A DNA stretch of 64,000 bases from Idiomarina fontislapidosi (GCF_003226255.1 NZ_QJST01000004.1:124001-188000); one strand, 5' to 3'. Shown: positions 1 to 12,780, counted from the first letter of the stretch. Program-made: numbers and translations. The notes: generated by a model not told the origin, from the sequence alone.

Positions 1-1607
<1,607 letters not shown>

Positions 1608-1611
<4 letters not shown>

Positions 1612-2747
1612 AACGTTCTCTCTACTACGGGTTGCGGGTGGGGTTCGCCCGCCAGAATCTGGCGACATAGCTCGACAATATGGTCTGTTGCTTGCAATTC
1701 ACCAACCGAGCGCGAAAAGCTCGCCATTTTCCATAGTTGCGAAGGTGCTTGCAATAAACTTTGCAAGGACTTTGCAAGGTATTCAGCAGTGAATTCGGAT
1801 TGTGCGATCAATAGCGCTCCACCCGCCTCTGCGACGGCTTTCGCATTGGCCGTCTGATGATCATCGACAGCGTGAGGTAAGGGCACAAATAACGTGGCTC
1901 GCCCTATCCCACAAATCTCTGAAACCGACAGCGCACCTGCGCGACTGATAATCAGGTCGGCGTTTGCATAAGCAGTTGCCATGTCGTCGATAAATTCAAC
2001 CACGTCGACATGCTTATCGTTAAGTGTAACTGCTTGATAATGCTGCTCTACGCTTGCCTTATTACCGGCACCCACTTGATGCCGAACGTGAACAGTACCC
2101 TCGACCTGAGCCAATGCCTCAGGTAAGGTTTGGTTAAATATACGTGCGCCCAGGCTCCCTCCTACAACCAATAAGTTGATAGGTTGATCCTGCTGTCGCT
2201 CGGTGCGGCTCTGTGCCGCCTCTATAATGGCCTGCCGCAATGGGTTTCCAACACGGTAGACGTTGGACTGACGCAACAGACGTTGACTCTTGGGCCGTGT
2301 CTTATCTAACGGTAATCCGAGTAGTACCGAGGTTGCCCAGCGCGCTAGTAATAACGTCGTCATACCCGGTACCGAGTTCTGTTCATGGGTGATTAACGGA
2401 ACACCACGGCGGTGCGCTACCCAACCAATCGGAGCACAGACATAGCCACCAAACGTCAGTACCAAATCGGGCTGCAGTTGTTTGAACAGTTGACTCGCCT
2501 GACGCCAAGCTGATAGCAAAGTCTTGGGCATGGTCAACAAACGCTTGATACCATGACCGCGCAGTCCAGTCATCGCGATTTGGTGAAGGGTAAATCCGTG
2601 CTGAGGAACAACTTTAGCTTCAATACGTTGTTCTTCGGTACCCACCCAGTCAACTTGGTGCCCCTCGGCGCGCAGTCGTTCGGCAACCGCTAACGCAGGG
2701 AACACATGTCCCCCTGTTCCGGCAGCAGCGATTAAGATGCGACTCAT
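1608..2747 (-). CDS. murG: UDP-GlcNAc:lipid I N-acetylglucosaminyltransferase
   Basis: A 379-residue GT-B glycosyltransferase that converts lipid I to lipid II on the inner face of the cytoplasmic membrane. The glycine-rich GTGGH motif (residues 10-14) binds the lipid I diphosphate in known MurG structures, and the C-terminal half has the donor-site stretch around [11 protein letters not shown]. It is somewhat longer than E. coli MurG because of a short C-terminal tail. Stop and start codons overlap with murC (ATGA) and with ftsW upstream (ATGA), so it sits in the middle of a coupled operon. Confidence 0.97.
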
Positions 2748-3970
2748 TCTGCACCTCCGCGCGGCGTTACTTTACGCCCGGTCATGCGGCGCTCGTGGTC
2801 AATACGCAGTAGCAACCCAACGGCCATACAAGAAACGAGTAAGCTAGTTCCACCATAACTGATCAGCGGTAAGGTAAGACCTTTCGTCGGTAATGCGCCC
2901 GACGCAACACCAATATTCACAAACGCTTGGATACTGAACCATACACCGATACCATAGGCGAGGTAGCCACCATAGCGTTTCTGCACCATTAGACAACGGC
3001 GGCCAATCACTAATGCGCGTACCACCATCATCAATACCAGTGCAATCACGCCCATCACGCCAAGAAAACCCAGCTCCTCAGCAACCACTGACATAATAAA
3101 GTCAGTATGTGCCTCGGGTAGATACTGCAATTTCTGAATACTATTACCTAAGCCAACCCCCGAGAAATGCCCTTGCCCGAATGCGATGAGCGATTGCATC
3201 AGCTGATAGCCGGCACCGAAGGGATCTTTCTCAGGCTCAAGGAACGTCAGTAGACGCTGCATCCGATAAGGCTCAATGACGATCAGTAAGATCAGCGCCA
3301 GCACACAAGTAATAAATACACTGAAGAACTGCCACAATTTAGCGCCCGCTAAAAAGAGCATGGCGATGGTGGTCGCCGATAGCACGGCTACCGTACCAAA
3401 GTCGGGTTGCATCAATAACAGTACCGCCGCCAAGAACAGCAGCGCCATCGGCTTGATAAACCCTTTAGTCGCCTCACGTAACTCAACTTCACGGCGATCC
3501 AGGTAGCTCGCCATGTAAATATAAAAGAATAACTTCGCGAGCTCCGCTACTTGGATGGTGATAGGACCAATTTTTATCCAGCGTTGCGCACCGTTTACCG
3601 AGTGGCCGACCACCAACACCAATAACAGGAGTGCAAGACCAATGAGTAGTAACTTGCCACTGTGCTTCTGCCATAACTGTGTCGGTACGGCGAGGGTGAC
3701 CAACAACACGAACATGCCTGCGCAGGCATATATCGTATGGCGAATCGCAAAATAAAACGGTTGTCCCGTCAGCTTATCGGCGGTGGGTAACGAAGCCGAA
3801 GTGACCATAATGAACCCAAATACCAACAGGGTGATCGCCAGCGTAAATAAAATTCGGTCGTATAGACATTGTGAGGCATTCGGGCGCAACCACGCCCACA
3901 GCGCGACACCCAAGTGCTTGCCGCGCTCGGTCATATTGAGTTGCAACTGCTGCTCATGCGCTGCGCTCAT
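2744..3970 (-). CDS. ftsW: FtsW, septal SEDS peptidoglycan polymerase
   Basis: A 408-residue polytopic membrane protein of the SEDS family. FtsW polymerises lipid II into glycan strands at the septum together with the transpeptidase FtsI, encoded about 5 kb upstream in the same operon. About ten hydrophobic segments are visible, and the C-terminal region carries the family motif LTLPLISYGG. The start at 3970 overlaps the murD stop by 17 bases; the SD there is weak (GAGG very close to the ATG), and an internal ATG at 3934 is an alternative. The start is therefore less certain than the identity. Confidence 0.95.
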   Translation of the reverse strand: MSAAHEQQLQLNMTERGKHLGVALWAWLRPNASQCLYDRILFTLAITLLVFGFIMVTSASLPTADKLTGQPFYFAIRHTIYACAGMFVLLVTLAVPTQLWQKHSGKLLLIGLALLLLVLVVGHSVNGAQRWIKIGPITIQVAELAKLFFYIYMASYLDRREVELREATKGFIKPMALLFLAAVLLLMQPDFGTVAVLSATTIAMLFLAGAKLWQFFSVFITCVLALILLIVIEPYRMQRLLTFLEPEKDPFGAGYQLMQSLIAFGQGHFSGVGLGNSIQKLQYLPEAHTDFIMSVVAEELGFLGVMGVIALVLMMVVRALVIGRRCLMVQKRYGGYLAYGIGVWFSIQAFVNIGVASGALPTKGLTLPLISYGGTSLLVSCMAVGLLLRIDHERRMTGRKVTPRGGAE

Positions 3971-5321
3971 ATAACCTCGCTATACTTTGTTGAAATACCT
4001 CGCCACGCTCGACGAAATTCTTGAACTGATCGAGACTGGCACAGGCAGGTGACAACACCACCCAATCACCCGGCTCAGCTATTTGCTGAGCTGTCTTAAC
4101 CGCCTCGGATAAATGTTCGCAATAACGCGCACCTTTGCGTAGCTCTGCGATTTTGCGACCATCTCGGCCAATAGTAAGTAACACATCGACGTAAGTCAGT
4201 ACCGGCACTAATTGCGAGAATTGCGCGCCTTTACCGTCGCCTCCGGCAATTAGAATAAGCCGTCCTTCAATAACCGGTCGTAAGCCGTTGATTGCGGCTT
4301 CTGTGGCACCTATATTGGTGGCTTTTGAGTCATCCACCCACCGCACACCGTTCGCTTCATAGACGACTTGGCACCGGTGCGGCAAACCAGTGAACTGTTC
4401 AATGGCTTTAACACCTTGCTCGGCACTCAAGTCCAGCGTCTCTGCCAGTGCGAGCGCCGCTTGGATATTGACGAGGTTGTGGGTGCCTGCAATCGAAAAC
4501 TGGTTGGCCGCTGCCAAAGCGTTGCCATGGCGCGTAATAACCATGCCTTGTTCACTGCTATTCAGCCCGTAGTCACTGTCACTACCATCGGTGCCAACAG
4601 TAACAACTGACTCAGGCACCTGCATGGGCCAATGTTGCTGATCCTGACGATTCAGCACACTTACGGCGGCATGATTAAAAATATTCAATTTAGCTTCAAA
4701 GTACGCCTGCTCAGAGTCGTAACGGTCCAGATGGTCAGCACTTACATTGAGCAACGCCGCGCCTTTTAGCGCCAAACTCTGGGTGGTCTCTAACTGAAAA
4801 CTTGAGAGTTCGAGAACATACGCATCGGCGTCTTGTTGCAGCGCATCCAGTACCGGTACACCGATATTGCCCGCAGCGACCCAACGATGACCATGATACT
4901 GCCCCATCTGAGCAACAAGCGTTGTCACCGTTGATTTACCGTTCGAGCCCGTGATGGCAACAACGGGACGTTGATTCAGCTGGGCAAAAATTTCGACATC
5001 ACCAACGATAGGTACGCCTGCGTCTTTTGCCATTTGGATGTCGGCATCACGAGTATCGATGCCAGGACTGACGACCAACAAGTCGGCGGCGAGTAAGTCT
5101 TCGAGCTGCCAGCCACCGGTTGTCAGTTGCGTGCTATCGATATACTTTGACATCTCGGCTAAGCTCGGCGGCTGCTCACGGCTGTCATAGACACGGATGT
5201 CGCACTCTGCCGGTAATGGACTGTGCTCACTGACAAAAAAGCGCACCACGGACGTACCAGACTGACCTAAGCCTAGCACGACAACGGTTTCTAACTTCTG
5301 CCACTGAATACGTTTATCCAT
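3954..5321 (-). CDS. murD: UDP-N-acetylmuramoyl-L-alanine--D-glutamate ligase
   Basis: A 455-residue Mur ligase that adds D-glutamate to UDP-MurNAc-L-Ala. An N-terminal Rossmann motif (VLGLGQSG, about residues 15-22) binds the UDP end of the substrate, and the ATP P-loop GSNGKST is at 125-131. Size and motifs are standard for MurD. It follows mraY by 10 bases and overlaps ftsW by 17 bases. Confidence 0.97.
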   Translation of the reverse strand: MDKRIQWQKLETVVVLGLGQSGTSVVRFFVSEHSPLPAECDIRVYDSREQPPSLAEMSKYIDSTQLTTGGWQLEDLLAADLLVVSPGIDTRDADIQMAKDAGVPIVGDVEIFAQLNQRPVVAITGSNGKSTVTTLVAQMGQYHGHRWVAAGNIGVPVLDALQQDADAYVLELSSFQLETTQSLALKGAALLNVSADHLDRYDSEQAYFEAKLNIFNHAAVSVLNRQDQQHWPMQVPESVVTVGTDGSDSDYGLNSSEQGMVITRHGNALAAANQFSIAGTHNLVNIQAALALAETLDLSAEQGVKAIEQFTGLPHRCQVVYEANGVRWVDDSKATNIGATEAAINGLRPVIEGRLILIAGGDGKGAQFSQLVPVLTYVDVLLTIGRDGRKIAELRKGARYCEHLSEAVKTAQQIAEPGDWVVLSPACASLDQFKNFVERGEVFQQSIARLYERSA

Positions 5322-5331
5322 AACTCGCTAA

Positions 5332-6414
5332 TTACCTTAACTTCAACGTTGCCAGACCGATGAGTACAAACATCAGTGAAAGGATCCAAAAGCGCACGAT
5401 GACACGTGGCTCTGGCCAGCCTTTGAGTTCATAGTGATGATGAATCGGCGCCATGCGAAATACACGCTTGCCGCGCAGCTTATACGAGCCTACCTGCAGC
5501 ATCACTGATAATGTTTCCATGACAAACACACCGCCCATGATAAACAGCACCAGCTCTTGTCTCACTAAAATTGCGATAACGCCCAAGGTCGCACCCAACG
5601 CGAGCGACCCGACATCTCCCATAAACACCATCGCTGGATATGTGTTAAACCATAAGAAGCCGAGCCCAGCTCCAACAATCGCGGCACAAACAACCAAAAG
5701 TTCACCGGATAATGGCAAGTACGGTATCCGTAAATACTCCGCGAAATTAACGTTCCCTGAAGCGTACGCAAATACACCCAACGCGCCCGCCACCATGACC
5801 GTGGGCATAATTGCCAAGCCATCTAAACCGTCAGTCAAATTAACCGCGTTGCTGGTACCTACGATGACAAAATATCCTAGGAATAAGTAAAGAATACCCA
5901 GCTGCGGCATGACTTCTTTAAAGAACGGCACAAGCAGCGCCGTTTCCGCCGTCAGCTGGCTGGTTGAATAGAGAAAACCAATCGCGCAACTGGCAATCAC
6001 TGATTGCCAAAAGTACTTCCATTTTGCAATCAGACCTTTGGGGTCTTTTCGGATAACTTTCCGATAGTCGTCGACAAAGCCGATTACGCCAAAGCCGACG
6101 ACTACGAATAAAGTGACCAATACATATTTGTTTTCGAGGTTTGCCCACAGCAGCGAGGACACCACTATCGCCGCCAGAATCAGCACACCACCCATGGTCG
6201 GCGTGCCAGACTTACTCAGATGGCTCTGAGGGCCGTCGTCACGCACCGTTTGACCGATTTGTAAGCGTTGTAAACGACGGATCAACCAAGGCCCTAACCA
6301 TACTGAGAGCATGAGTGCGCTTAATACACTGAGTATGGCTCGCAGTGTAAGATAAGAAAAAACATTAAACCCACTTTCAAACTGAGTAAGATACTCAGCC
6401 AACCAAACTAACAT
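5332..6414 (-). CDS. mraY: Phospho-MurNAc-pentapeptide translocase
   Basis: A 360-residue integral membrane enzyme that transfers phospho-MurNAc-pentapeptide from UDP to undecaprenyl phosphate, making lipid I. The family motifs are present: GFVDDYRKV with the aspartate pair, [10 protein letters not shown], and a late MAPIHHHYE histidine cluster. About ten transmembrane segments can be seen. The length equals that of E. coli MraY. It overlaps the end of murF by 7 bases and lies 10 bases ahead of murD. Confidence 0.97.
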   Translation of the reverse strand: MLVWLAEYLTQFESGFNVFSYLTLRAILSVLSALMLSVWLGPWLIRRLQRLQIGQTVRDDGPQSHLSKSGTPTMGGVLILAAIVVSSLLWANLENKYVLVTLFVVVGFGVIGFVDDYRKVIRKDPKGLIAKWKYFWQSVIASCAIGFLYSTSQLTAETALLVPFFKEVMPQLGILYLFLGYFVIVGTSNAVNLTDGLDGLAIMPTVMVAGALGVFAYASGNVNFAEYLRIPYLPLSGELLVVCAAIVGAGLGFLWFNTYPAMVFMGDVGSLALGATLGVIAILVRQELVLFIMGGVFVMETLSVMLQVGSYKLRGKRVFRMAPIHHHYELKGWPEPRVIVRFWILSLMFVLIGLATLKLR

Positions 6415-7820
6415 GCGTGTTGATCTCCCTGTAACTCTGCGTTTTTATAATGTGCTTGTAACGCGTTAACGACACGCTCCATATGTGATGAGCGTGAACC
6501 TTTGACCAACACTGTGACGCGTTCACTGACTGATTGTTGTGTAATGGTTTGTAAAATCTCGTCGACCAGCGCACCAATAGATGAGAAGTGCTTGCCACCG
6601 CGTCCGTTGAACACCTCACTGGCACTTTGACTTAACACACCCAAGGTAAAGAATTGACTGATACCCACATGAATTGCGTGTTCACCGATCTCTTCATGGT
6701 AAGCCCTTGCCTCGGCACCTAATTCAGCCATATCGCCTAACACCATGATGGTGGTCCCTGAATAACTACCGAGCAGATCGAGTGCTGCTTTCGTTGAGGC
6801 GACACTGGCGTTATAGGTATCATCGATAACGGTAAGGTTATCCGCCAACTGCATGGGCGTTAAGCGCCCTTTTACAGGCGATAATGTCTTCAAGCCTGAT
6901 GCAATTTGTTCCGCTGATATACCCATTTCTAACGCGGCTGCGCTTGCCGCGAGAGCGTTTTTGACATTATGTAGTCCACTTAACTGCAGTGAAATGGGCC
7001 AACTCTGATCGCTCACATGAAGCATAAACGTAGGCTGTCCGAGTTCATTCAACTCAACCTGCGTTGCGCGCACATCCGCGCCCTCGCTTAAACCAAACGT
7101 CTGTAGCCGTTTACCAGCACGCACTTTCTGCCAACAGGGCAAGTAATCACTCTCGAAAGGTACTATCGCCAGCCCATCGTCTGGTAACCCCTGAAAGATT
7201 TCAGTTTTTGCTTTTGCCACGCCCTGTACTGAACCAAAACCTTCCACGTGTGCTGCGCTCACGTTGTTCAAAATAGCCACATGAGGGCGTGTTAATCCAG
7301 TTGTGTAAGCAATTTCGCCTGCGTGATTCGCACCGAGTTCAATAACCGCGTATTGATGCTGAGGCTCAAGTCGTAACAGCGTAAGCGGCACGCCAATATC
7401 GTTATTAAAGTTACCCGCTGTCGCAAGTACCTGATGGTGCTGTCCAATAATCGCCGACAACATCTCTTTGACCGTTGTTTTCCCGTTACTACCGGTTATA
7501 GCGATAGTTTTTGGCGCAACCGTTGCTTTCACCGCTGCGCCGAGTTGGCCCAATGCATGCCGTGTATTTTCAACCAAAATATGGGGGACATCATCGCTCA
7601 ACGGGTGTTGGCTCACCACTGCCACCGCCCCTTGTGCAAGCGCTTGTGGAATAAAGTCATGAGCATCAAACTGCTCGCCTTTTAAGGCAATAAACAATGA
7701 TGACTCGAGCGAAACACGGGTATCGGTACTCACCTGATTGATTGTCTGCTGTTTATCCGCGACTCCGCGAAGCTGACCATGTACCGCGTTTGCAACCCAA
7801 TCCAAGGAGACGTTAATCAT
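6408..7820 (-). CDS. murF: UDP-MurNAc-tripeptide--D-Ala-D-Ala ligase
   Basis: A 470-residue Mur ligase that adds the D-Ala-D-Ala dipeptide made by Ddl and completes the soluble pentapeptide precursor. The ATP P-loop GSNGKTT is at residues 110-116, followed by a Mur ligase central domain and a C-terminal domain containing [14 protein letters not shown], typical of MurF. It overlaps murE by 8 bases and mraY by 7 bases. Confidence 0.97.
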   Translation of the reverse strand: MINVSLDWVANAVHGQLRGVADKQQTINQVSTDTRVSLESSLFIALKGEQFDAHDFIPQALAQGAVAVVSQHPLSDDVPHILVENTRHALGQLGAAVKATVAPKTIAITGSNGKTTVKEMLSAIIGQHHQVLATAGNFNNDIGVPLTLLRLEPQHQYAVIELGANHAGEIAYTTGLTRPHVAILNNVSAAHVEGFGSVQGVAKAKTEIFQGLPDDGLAIVPFESDYLPCWQKVRAGKRLQTFGLSEGADVRATQVELNELGQPTFMLHVSDQSWPISLQLSGLHNVKNALAASAAALEMGISAEQIASGLKTLSPVKGRLTPMQLADNLTVIDDTYNASVASTKAALDLLGSYSGTTIMVLGDMAELGAEARAYHEEIGEHAIHVGISQFFTLGVLSQSASEVFNGRGGKHFSSIGALVDEILQTITQQSVSERVTVLVKGSRSSHMERVVNALQAHYKNAELQGDQHAC

Positions 7821-9270
7821 GGCTCACCTCGTCTATCCAGTCCTGCACAATTTGACGCTCGTTATAATCCACACGCTCGCGACCAATCACTTGATAATCT
7901 TCATGCCCTTTTCCTGCGAGCAATACCACATCATCGGGACCCGCCCGTTCAATGGTATCCAATACCGCTTGACGCCGCCCTTCCATACTGTGGACTTTCT
8001 GTTTATCAGCGATGCCCGCCATAATGTCGGCTATAATTTGTTGCGGTGCCTCCGTACGCGGGTTGTCATCGGTTACCACGACACGGTCAGCATATTCAGC
8101 CGCTACTTGACCCATTTGTGGGCGTTTACCTCGGTCACGATCGCCACCGCAACCAAATACGCACCATAAGTTGCCTTTGCAATGTAAACGCAACGCCTCG
8201 AGCACTTGCTGCAGTGCGTCAGGCGTGTGCGCGTAGTCGACGACTACCAACGGCGAACGCCCCGACTGGAAGGCCTCCATACGCCCTGGCACCGGTTGCA
8301 GTGTTTGGCAGTGCTCAGCAATTGCAGCCAGCGGTTGCTGCTGCGCGAGCATCACTGCCACGGCGCTGACCACGTTATAGACATTAAAGCGACCCAATAG
8401 CGGCGTATTAAACTGCGCGTTACGGCCTTGATAGGTCAGCTTGAATGCGGTGCCATGCTCGGCAAATGCGATATCACTGACTTGAATCTGAGCCCCTGCA
8501 TTACCTTGCAGAGAGATTGATAAAGTGTCCGCTGTACCATCTACCCAATGAGTTAAATAGTCATCATCGATATTAATAACGCGATGGTTGAGTTCAAAAT
8601 CCTCGAATAATCGACGCTTAGCATCAACGTAATGCGTCATGCTGCCGTGATAGTCGAGGTGATCGCGACTGATATTGGTCGCCACGGCGGTATCGAAGTG
8701 CAACGCTTCGACTCGGCGCTGTACCAACGCATGTGATGACACTTCCATGGCAATAAAGTCAGCGCCCTCTGCCACTAGAGTCGAAAGTCGTTGCTGCACC
8801 GTCACTGCGTCGGGTGTGGTGTGCTTCTCAGGCAATAGTTGCCCTATCAAGCCACTGCCTGTCGTGCCGATTACGGCGGCTTTGTAGCCTAACTTCTCTG
8901 CCAGTTGCGCCGCTAGATGCGTAACTGAGGTTTTACCGTTGGTTCCTGTGACACCCACGAGTGCCGCTTTGCGCGAAGGGTGGTGAAAAAACCGACCTGC
9001 AATTTCTGACAATTGCTCTTTAACGCCAGGCATATAAACGCAGACCACACCTTGCTGTGTCTCCGATCGCAAACTTGGCCCTTCAGCCACCACAGCACGA
9101 GCGCCAGCGTTAATCGCCGCTTCAATATAATCACGTCCATCGGTCACATAGCCAGGAACAGCGACAAACAAGTCGCCGTTGGCGACTTGTCGGCTATCCA
9201 ACTTTATCCCACTCACCTCAACATTCGGCACGGGAATCGGTAACGGCGGCAATAAATCACGGAGTTGCAT
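7813..9270 (-). CDS. murE: UDP-MurNAc-L-Ala-D-Glu--meso-DAP ligase
   Basis: A 485-residue Mur ligase. The P-loop GTNGKTS is at residues 109-115, and the DNPR motif (in VVTDDNPRTE) is the signature of enzymes that add meso-diaminopimelate rather than lysine, so the cell wall is the DAP type expected of Gram-negatives. The reading frame can be extended to a GTG at 9276, but that codon abuts the SD; the ATG at 9270 lies 5 bases from a perfect AGGAGG and is chosen here. The gene overlaps the 3' end of ftsI by 14 bases, so its SD lies inside ftsI. Confidence 0.96.
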   Translation of the reverse strand: MQLRDLLPPLPIPVPNVEVSGIKLDSRQVANGDLFVAVPGYVTDGRDYIEAAINAGARAVVAEGPSLRSETQQGVVCVYMPGVKEQLSEIAGRFFHHPSRKAALVGVTGTNGKTSVTHLAAQLAEKLGYKAAVIGTTGSGLIGQLLPEKHTTPDAVTVQQRLSTLVAEGADFIAMEVSSHALVQRRVEALHFDTAVATNISRDHLDYHGSMTHYVDAKRRLFEDFELNHRVINIDDDYLTHWVDGTADTLSISLQGNAGAQIQVSDIAFAEHGTAFKLTYQGRNAQFNTPLLGRFNVYNVVSAVAVMLAQQQPLAAIAEHCQTLQPVPGRMEAFQSGRSPLVVVDYAHTPDALQQVLEALRLHCKGNLWCVFGCGGDRDRGKRPQMGQVAAEYADRVVVTDDNPRTEAPQQIIADIMAGIADKQKVHSMEGRRQAVLDTIERAGPDDVVLLAGKGHEDYQVIGRERVDYNERQIVQDWIDEVSHD

Positions 9271-11023
9271 CCACACCTCCTACAAAACCTGCAGCTTTCA
9301 TCGGTTGGACTGTCATATCATCGGGTGGCACGTTGAGCAGTCGCATGGTTTGCGACACAATACTCGAGAAAACCGGCGCCGCTGCAGTGCCGCCATAGTA
9401 GTCATCAGTACCTGGCTCGTTAATCGTCACAACGACGACAATCTCGGGGTTCGATGCCGGTGCGATGCCCGCAAACAAGGCAACGTATTCATCACCATAG
9501 CCACCGGTCGCGCGTGCTTTGCGACTGGTACCAGTTTTACCCGCGATGCGATAACCGGGCACTTGCGCTGCTGTTGCAGTGCCATCCGATACCACGCGTT
9601 CTAACATGTGCATTACAGCGCGTGTATTGTCTGGGTTAAAGACTTGTTCTGATTCTGGTTTTGACTCGCGACGGAACACCGTTAACGGTATATCCCGCCC
9701 ACCGTTTGCAATCATGGTATAAGCTTTTGCCAGCTGTAGCGTCGTCGCAGACAGCCCGTAACCATAAGATAAAGTAGCTAATTCAAAGTCTGACCAACGC
9801 CGACGCGTGGTCAATAAACCATAACTTTCACCTAATAGTGATACCCCGGTATCCGACCCAAAGCCCGCATCAAAATAGGTCTGCAGTAATTGATCGACAC
9901 CTAATTCAAGCGCCATGGTGGTCACGCCGACGTTAGATGAGTGCTCAAGCACTTCAGTGAGTGACAACTTACCAAAGTTACGGTGGTCACTCACCCGGCG
10001 TCCGCCAATGCGCAGCCAGCCCGGGCTCGTATCGATAATATCGCCTACTTTGTGCGTGCCATGCTCTAATGCACTCAGAACCACGAGCGGTTTGACCGTT
10101 GAGCCAGGTTCATAGGCGTCAGTGATCGTACGATTGCGCATCTTAAAGCTCTGCAAGTCCGCACGATTGTTGGGGTTGTAGGACGGGCTATTGACCATCG
10201 CCAACAGTTCACCTGTTTTGACATTGACGACGACAGCAGAACCCGAGGTTGCCTGATTGTAGCGCACGGCCTTTTTCAGCTCGGTGTAGGCAGTTGCTTG
10301 GATCCGCTGGTCAATGCTGAGTGTTAATTGTTTAGGTGGTTGTGCATTTGTTTGGCTAATTTCCTCAATAACCCGTCCTTGCGCATCCTTGCGATAAACA
10401 CGTTTACCGGGCGTACCGGTTAAGTGATCGTCATACAACAGCTCAAGGCCTTCCTGACCCTGACCATCAATATTGGTAATGCCTACCACATGGGCACTGA
10501 TTTCGCCGGTTGGGTAGTAACGACGTGACTCAGTTTTTAAGTACACGCCTGGTATCCCCAACTGCCTTACGTAATCGGCTTCACTCGGTGATATTTTGCG
10601 CTGCAAGTAAACAAAGCGACGCTCTGGGTCATCCACTTTGGCAAGCAATTCGTCTCGGTTCATACGGAAGGTTTCTGCCAGTGCCTGCCAACGACGTTGA
10701 TCCGCTAGCGCACCACTTTCGGCAATCCGTAGCGGGTCTGCCCAAACAGTCTCAACAGGGACACTCACCGCCAGCTCGCGCCCATTGCGATCCACGATCA
10801 TGCCGCGCTGAACGCCCAAACTGTCTGAACGAAGACTACGAAGGTCACCTTGTAGTGAATACTGCTCAGGATTAATCACCTGAATATAAGCGGCGCGAGC
10901 CACCAACATACTAAACACAAAGAAAAGCACGCCCAACGCGGTTACAAAACGCCAGCGTGTTCCTGCTGGGTTCAGCTTTTTAGCATTACGTTGGTTTTTT
11001 TTAGGCGCGCGCTTTATTGCCAT
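9257..11023 (-). CDS. ftsI: FtsI (PBP3), septal transpeptidase
   Basis: A 588-residue class B penicillin-binding protein that cross-links septal peptidoglycan in the periplasm as FtsW's partner. It has a basic cytosolic N-terminus, one membrane anchor (about residues 27-46), a PBP dimerisation domain, and a transpeptidase domain with all three catalytic motifs: S308-T-V-K311, SSN at 362-364 and KTGT at 496-499. It overlaps ftsL by 10 bases and murE by 14 bases. Confidence 0.97.
   Translation of the reverse strand: MAIKRAPKKNQRNAKKLNPAGTRWRFVTALGVLFFVFSMLVARAAYIQVINPEQYSLQGDLRSLRSDSLGVQRGMIVDRNGRELAVSVPVETVWADPLRIAESGALADQRRWQALAETFRMNRDELLAKVDDPERRFVYLQRKISPSEADYVRQLGIPGVYLKTESRRYYPTGEISAHVVGITNIDGQGQEGLELLYDDHLTGTPGKRVYRKDAQGRVIEEISQTNAQPPKQLTLSIDQRIQATAYTELKKAVRYNQATSGSAVVVNVKTGELLAMVNSPSYNPNNRADLQSFKMRNRTITDAYEPGSTVKPLVVLSALEHGTHKVGDIIDTSPGWLRIGGRRVSDHRNFGKLSLTEVLEHSSNVGVTTMALELGVDQLLQTYFDAGFGSDTGVSLLGESYGLLTTRRRWSDFELATLSYGYGLSATTLQLAKAYTMIANGGRDIPLTVFRRESKPESEQVFNPDNTRAVMHMLERVVSDGTATAAQVPGYRIAGKTGTSRKARATGGYGDEYVALFAGIAPASNPEIVVVVTINEPGTDDYYGGTAAAPVFSSIVSQTMRLLNVPPDDMTVQPMKAAGFVGGVDATP
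9276..9281 (-). promoter_or_regulatory. Strong Shine-Dalgarno deciding the murE start
   Basis: AGGAGG on the minus strand, 5 bases before the ATG at 9270 and directly adjacent to the alternative GTG at 9276. The spacing favours the ATG. It lies within the last codons of ftsI. Confidence 0.8.
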
Positions 11024-11331
11024 GGCACTAGCACCTCGTGCTTGGCATCAACGTCAATCATACCCAGTTGCTCTTGAGCAATACGCTCGACTCGACTGTG
11101 TTCGGTGAGTGCGGTTTGCTCCAACACCAAGTGACGCCATTCGCGGTCAATTTTGTCCTGCGTCGATAATAACTCATCGCGTTCACTGGTGAGCAAACGA
11201 TTTTGATGAGCGGTGTAGATGACAGTCAACGCTGAACCAATCACCGCAATTGCCAATGCGATAATCCATTTAAAGCGCATCAAGTCTTGCAGTAACATAA
11301 TTGGCAAAGACGGATAGCGTGTTTTAACCAT
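11014..11331 (-). CDS. ftsL: Cell division protein FtsL
   Basis: A 105-residue bitopic protein: a short cytosolic tail, one transmembrane helix (about residues 22-40) and a periplasmic coiled coil ending in a conserved-looking [12 protein letters not shown] segment. FtsL forms the FtsQBL subcomplex that activates FtsWI. Size, topology and position between rsmH and ftsI identify it despite low sequence conservation in the family. The ATG at 11331 overlaps rsmH by 8 bases; an in-frame ATG at residue 12 could also be used. Confidence 0.92.
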   Translation of the reverse strand: MVKTRYPSLPIMLLQDLMRFKWIIALAIAVIGSALTVIYTAHQNRLLTSERDELLSTQDKIDREWRHLVLEQTALTEHSRVERIAQEQLGMIDVDAKHEVLVPWQ

Positions 11332-12271
11332 GCGCTAACCTCCTTGCGACACGTAATACCGAACTCCGCGCTCGTGGATTCACTTCCAGTTCTGCAGCCG
11401 AAGGCTTGATCGCTTTGCTTTCGAGTGCCAAGCGACGATCTTTGTTGAGTTCAGCTTCAGTGATCGGTAATCCAGCGGGCACCTGCTTGGGTTGGCTATG
11501 AGTTCGCATAAAGCGCTTCACAATGCGATCTTCCAAGCTGTGAAAACTGATAACAACCAACCGGCCCTCTTCTTTCAGAGCGGTTAATGATGCTTCTAGT
11601 GCATCTTCAATCTGTTCTAGCTCGCGATTCACGTGAATACGGATCGCTTGGAAGCTCCGTGTTGCCGGATGCTTATGTTTTTCTTTGGATGGCACTAGGC
11701 GACCAATTAACTCAGCCAGTTGACGCGTGCGCGTGAACGGTGTTTGTTGACGATCGTGCACGATGGCTCGCGCAATTTTGCGTGCGAATCGCTCCTCACC
11801 ATAGGTTTTCAACACATAGGTAATGTCGTCTTCTTCGGCATAGCTTAACCAGTCAGCAGCAGTTTCACCGCGGCTGCTATCCATGCGCATATCCAGTGGA
11901 CCGTCACGCATAAAACTAAAACCACGCTCGGCATCATCAAGTTGTGGGGATGAAACGCCGAGGTCGAATAGAATACCTGTGACTTGTTGAGCAAGCTGGT
12001 GTTGCTCAATGATGTCTGCTAAATCGCTAAAAGGCGTGTGGATAATGCTAAAGCGATCATCATCGGCGAGCGACTGGGCTGCCTCAATTGCTTGTGGGTC
12101 TTGGTCAAGGGCAATGACACGCCCTTTGGGGGATAGTTTGTTGAGTAGCGCACGCGTGTGTCCGCCTCGCCCAAAGGTGGCGTCAATATAAATCCCATCG
12201 GGGTCTGTCACGAGAGCGTGAATCGACTCCTCTAGGAGGACTGAAATATGCGGTGCGTTTTGCTCATTCAT
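11324..12271 (-). CDS. rsmH: 16S rRNA (cytosine1402-N4)-methyltransferase RsmH
   Basis: A 315-residue SAM-dependent methyltransferase (formerly MraW) that methylates N4 of C1402 in the 16S rRNA decoding centre. The SAM-binding motif is visible as [10 protein letters not shown] at residues 30-39. RsmI, which modifies the same nucleotide on its ribose, is encoded 1.1 kb away at 13388-14263. The start overlaps the mraZ stop as TAATG, and the stop overlaps ftsL. Confidence 0.97.
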   Translation of the reverse strand: MNEQNAPHISVLLEESIHALVTDPDGIYIDATFGRGGHTRALLNKLSPKGRVIALDQDPQAIEAAQSLADDDRFSIIHTPFSDLADIIEQHQLAQQVTGILFDLGVSSPQLDDAERGFSFMRDGPLDMRMDSSRGETAADWLSYAEEDDITYVLKTYGEERFARKIARAIVHDRQQTPFTRTRQLAELIGRLVPSKEKHKHPATRSFQAIRIHVNRELEQIEDALEASLTALKEEGRLVVISFHSLEDRIVKRFMRTHSQPKQVPAGLPITEAELNKDRRLALESKAIKPSAAELEVNPRARSSVLRVARRLAHG

Positions 12272-12729
12272 TAGAGTGAAAAATCTTCTAGTCGTTCATT
12301 TAGCTCAAAGTCGCCCTCTTGCTCAACCTTGAGATCCTCTGCAATCTGTTGCTGCCAAGCCTCTTCTGACCAAATTTCAAATTTGTTCAGTTGCCCCACA
12401 AGCATCAGCTTTTTCTCTAGTCCGGCGTGCAGGCGCAATGGCGATGAAATCAGTAAACGACCATTCTTATCCATTTCGCAATCATCGGCGTGACCCAGTA
12501 AAAGACGCTGCAGTCGGCGTTCGGTGGGGTTCATGCTAGATAACTGTGTCAGTTTTTTCTCAATGACTTGCCACTCTGGCAATGGGTATAACAACAAACA
12601 TGGTTGCTTGATGTCGATGGTACAAACCATCTTGCCATCACAGTCTATCGACAGCGCATGACGATACTTGGCAGGTATAGCCAAGCGTCCTTTACTGTCT
12701 AAATTTATAGCTGTTGCACCACGAAACAT
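12271..12729 (-). CDS. mraZ: MraZ, transcriptional regulator of the dcw cluster
   Basis: A 152-residue protein with the duplicated AbrB/SpoVT-type swapped-hairpin domain of MraZ; the N-terminus [20 protein letters not shown] is typical. MraZ forms a ring and binds tandem TGGG-type repeats ahead of its own gene, lowering dcw transcription. Three such repeats lie just upstream (12751-12780), so autoregulation is well supported here. It is the first gene of the operon. Confidence 0.96.
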   Translation of the reverse strand: MFRGATAINLDSKGRLAIPAKYRHALSIDCDGKMVCTIDIKQPCLLLYPLPEWQVIEKKLTQLSSMNPTERRLQRLLLGHADDCEMDKNGRLLISSPLRLHAGLEKKLMLVGQLNKFEIWSEEAWQQQIAEDLKVEQEGDFELNERLEDFSL

Positions 12730-12750
12730 GATGTCACCTGATCATTGCGA

Positions 12751-12780
12751 TCCACAATTATCCACAAATCCCCACAATGT
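12751..12780 (-). promoter_or_regulatory. MraZ operator: three 10-bp repeats, with an embedded DnaA box
   Basis: On the minus strand three consecutive 10-base units begin GTGGG, GTGGA and GTGGA, exactly 10 bases apart, between the -10 element and the mraZ start. This period and core match the known MraZ recognition pattern. The middle units also create a perfect 9-base DnaA box, TTATCCACA, on the plus strand at 12758-12766. GATC sites follow at 12740 and 12749. Binding by MraZ and DnaA would be mutually exclusive; that is inference. Confidence 0.8.

Noticed and set aside
1612-1668. Longer N-terminus for murC
   Set aside because: The extension lies inside murG; the internal ATG has an ATGA coupling with the murG stop and a purine-rich SD.
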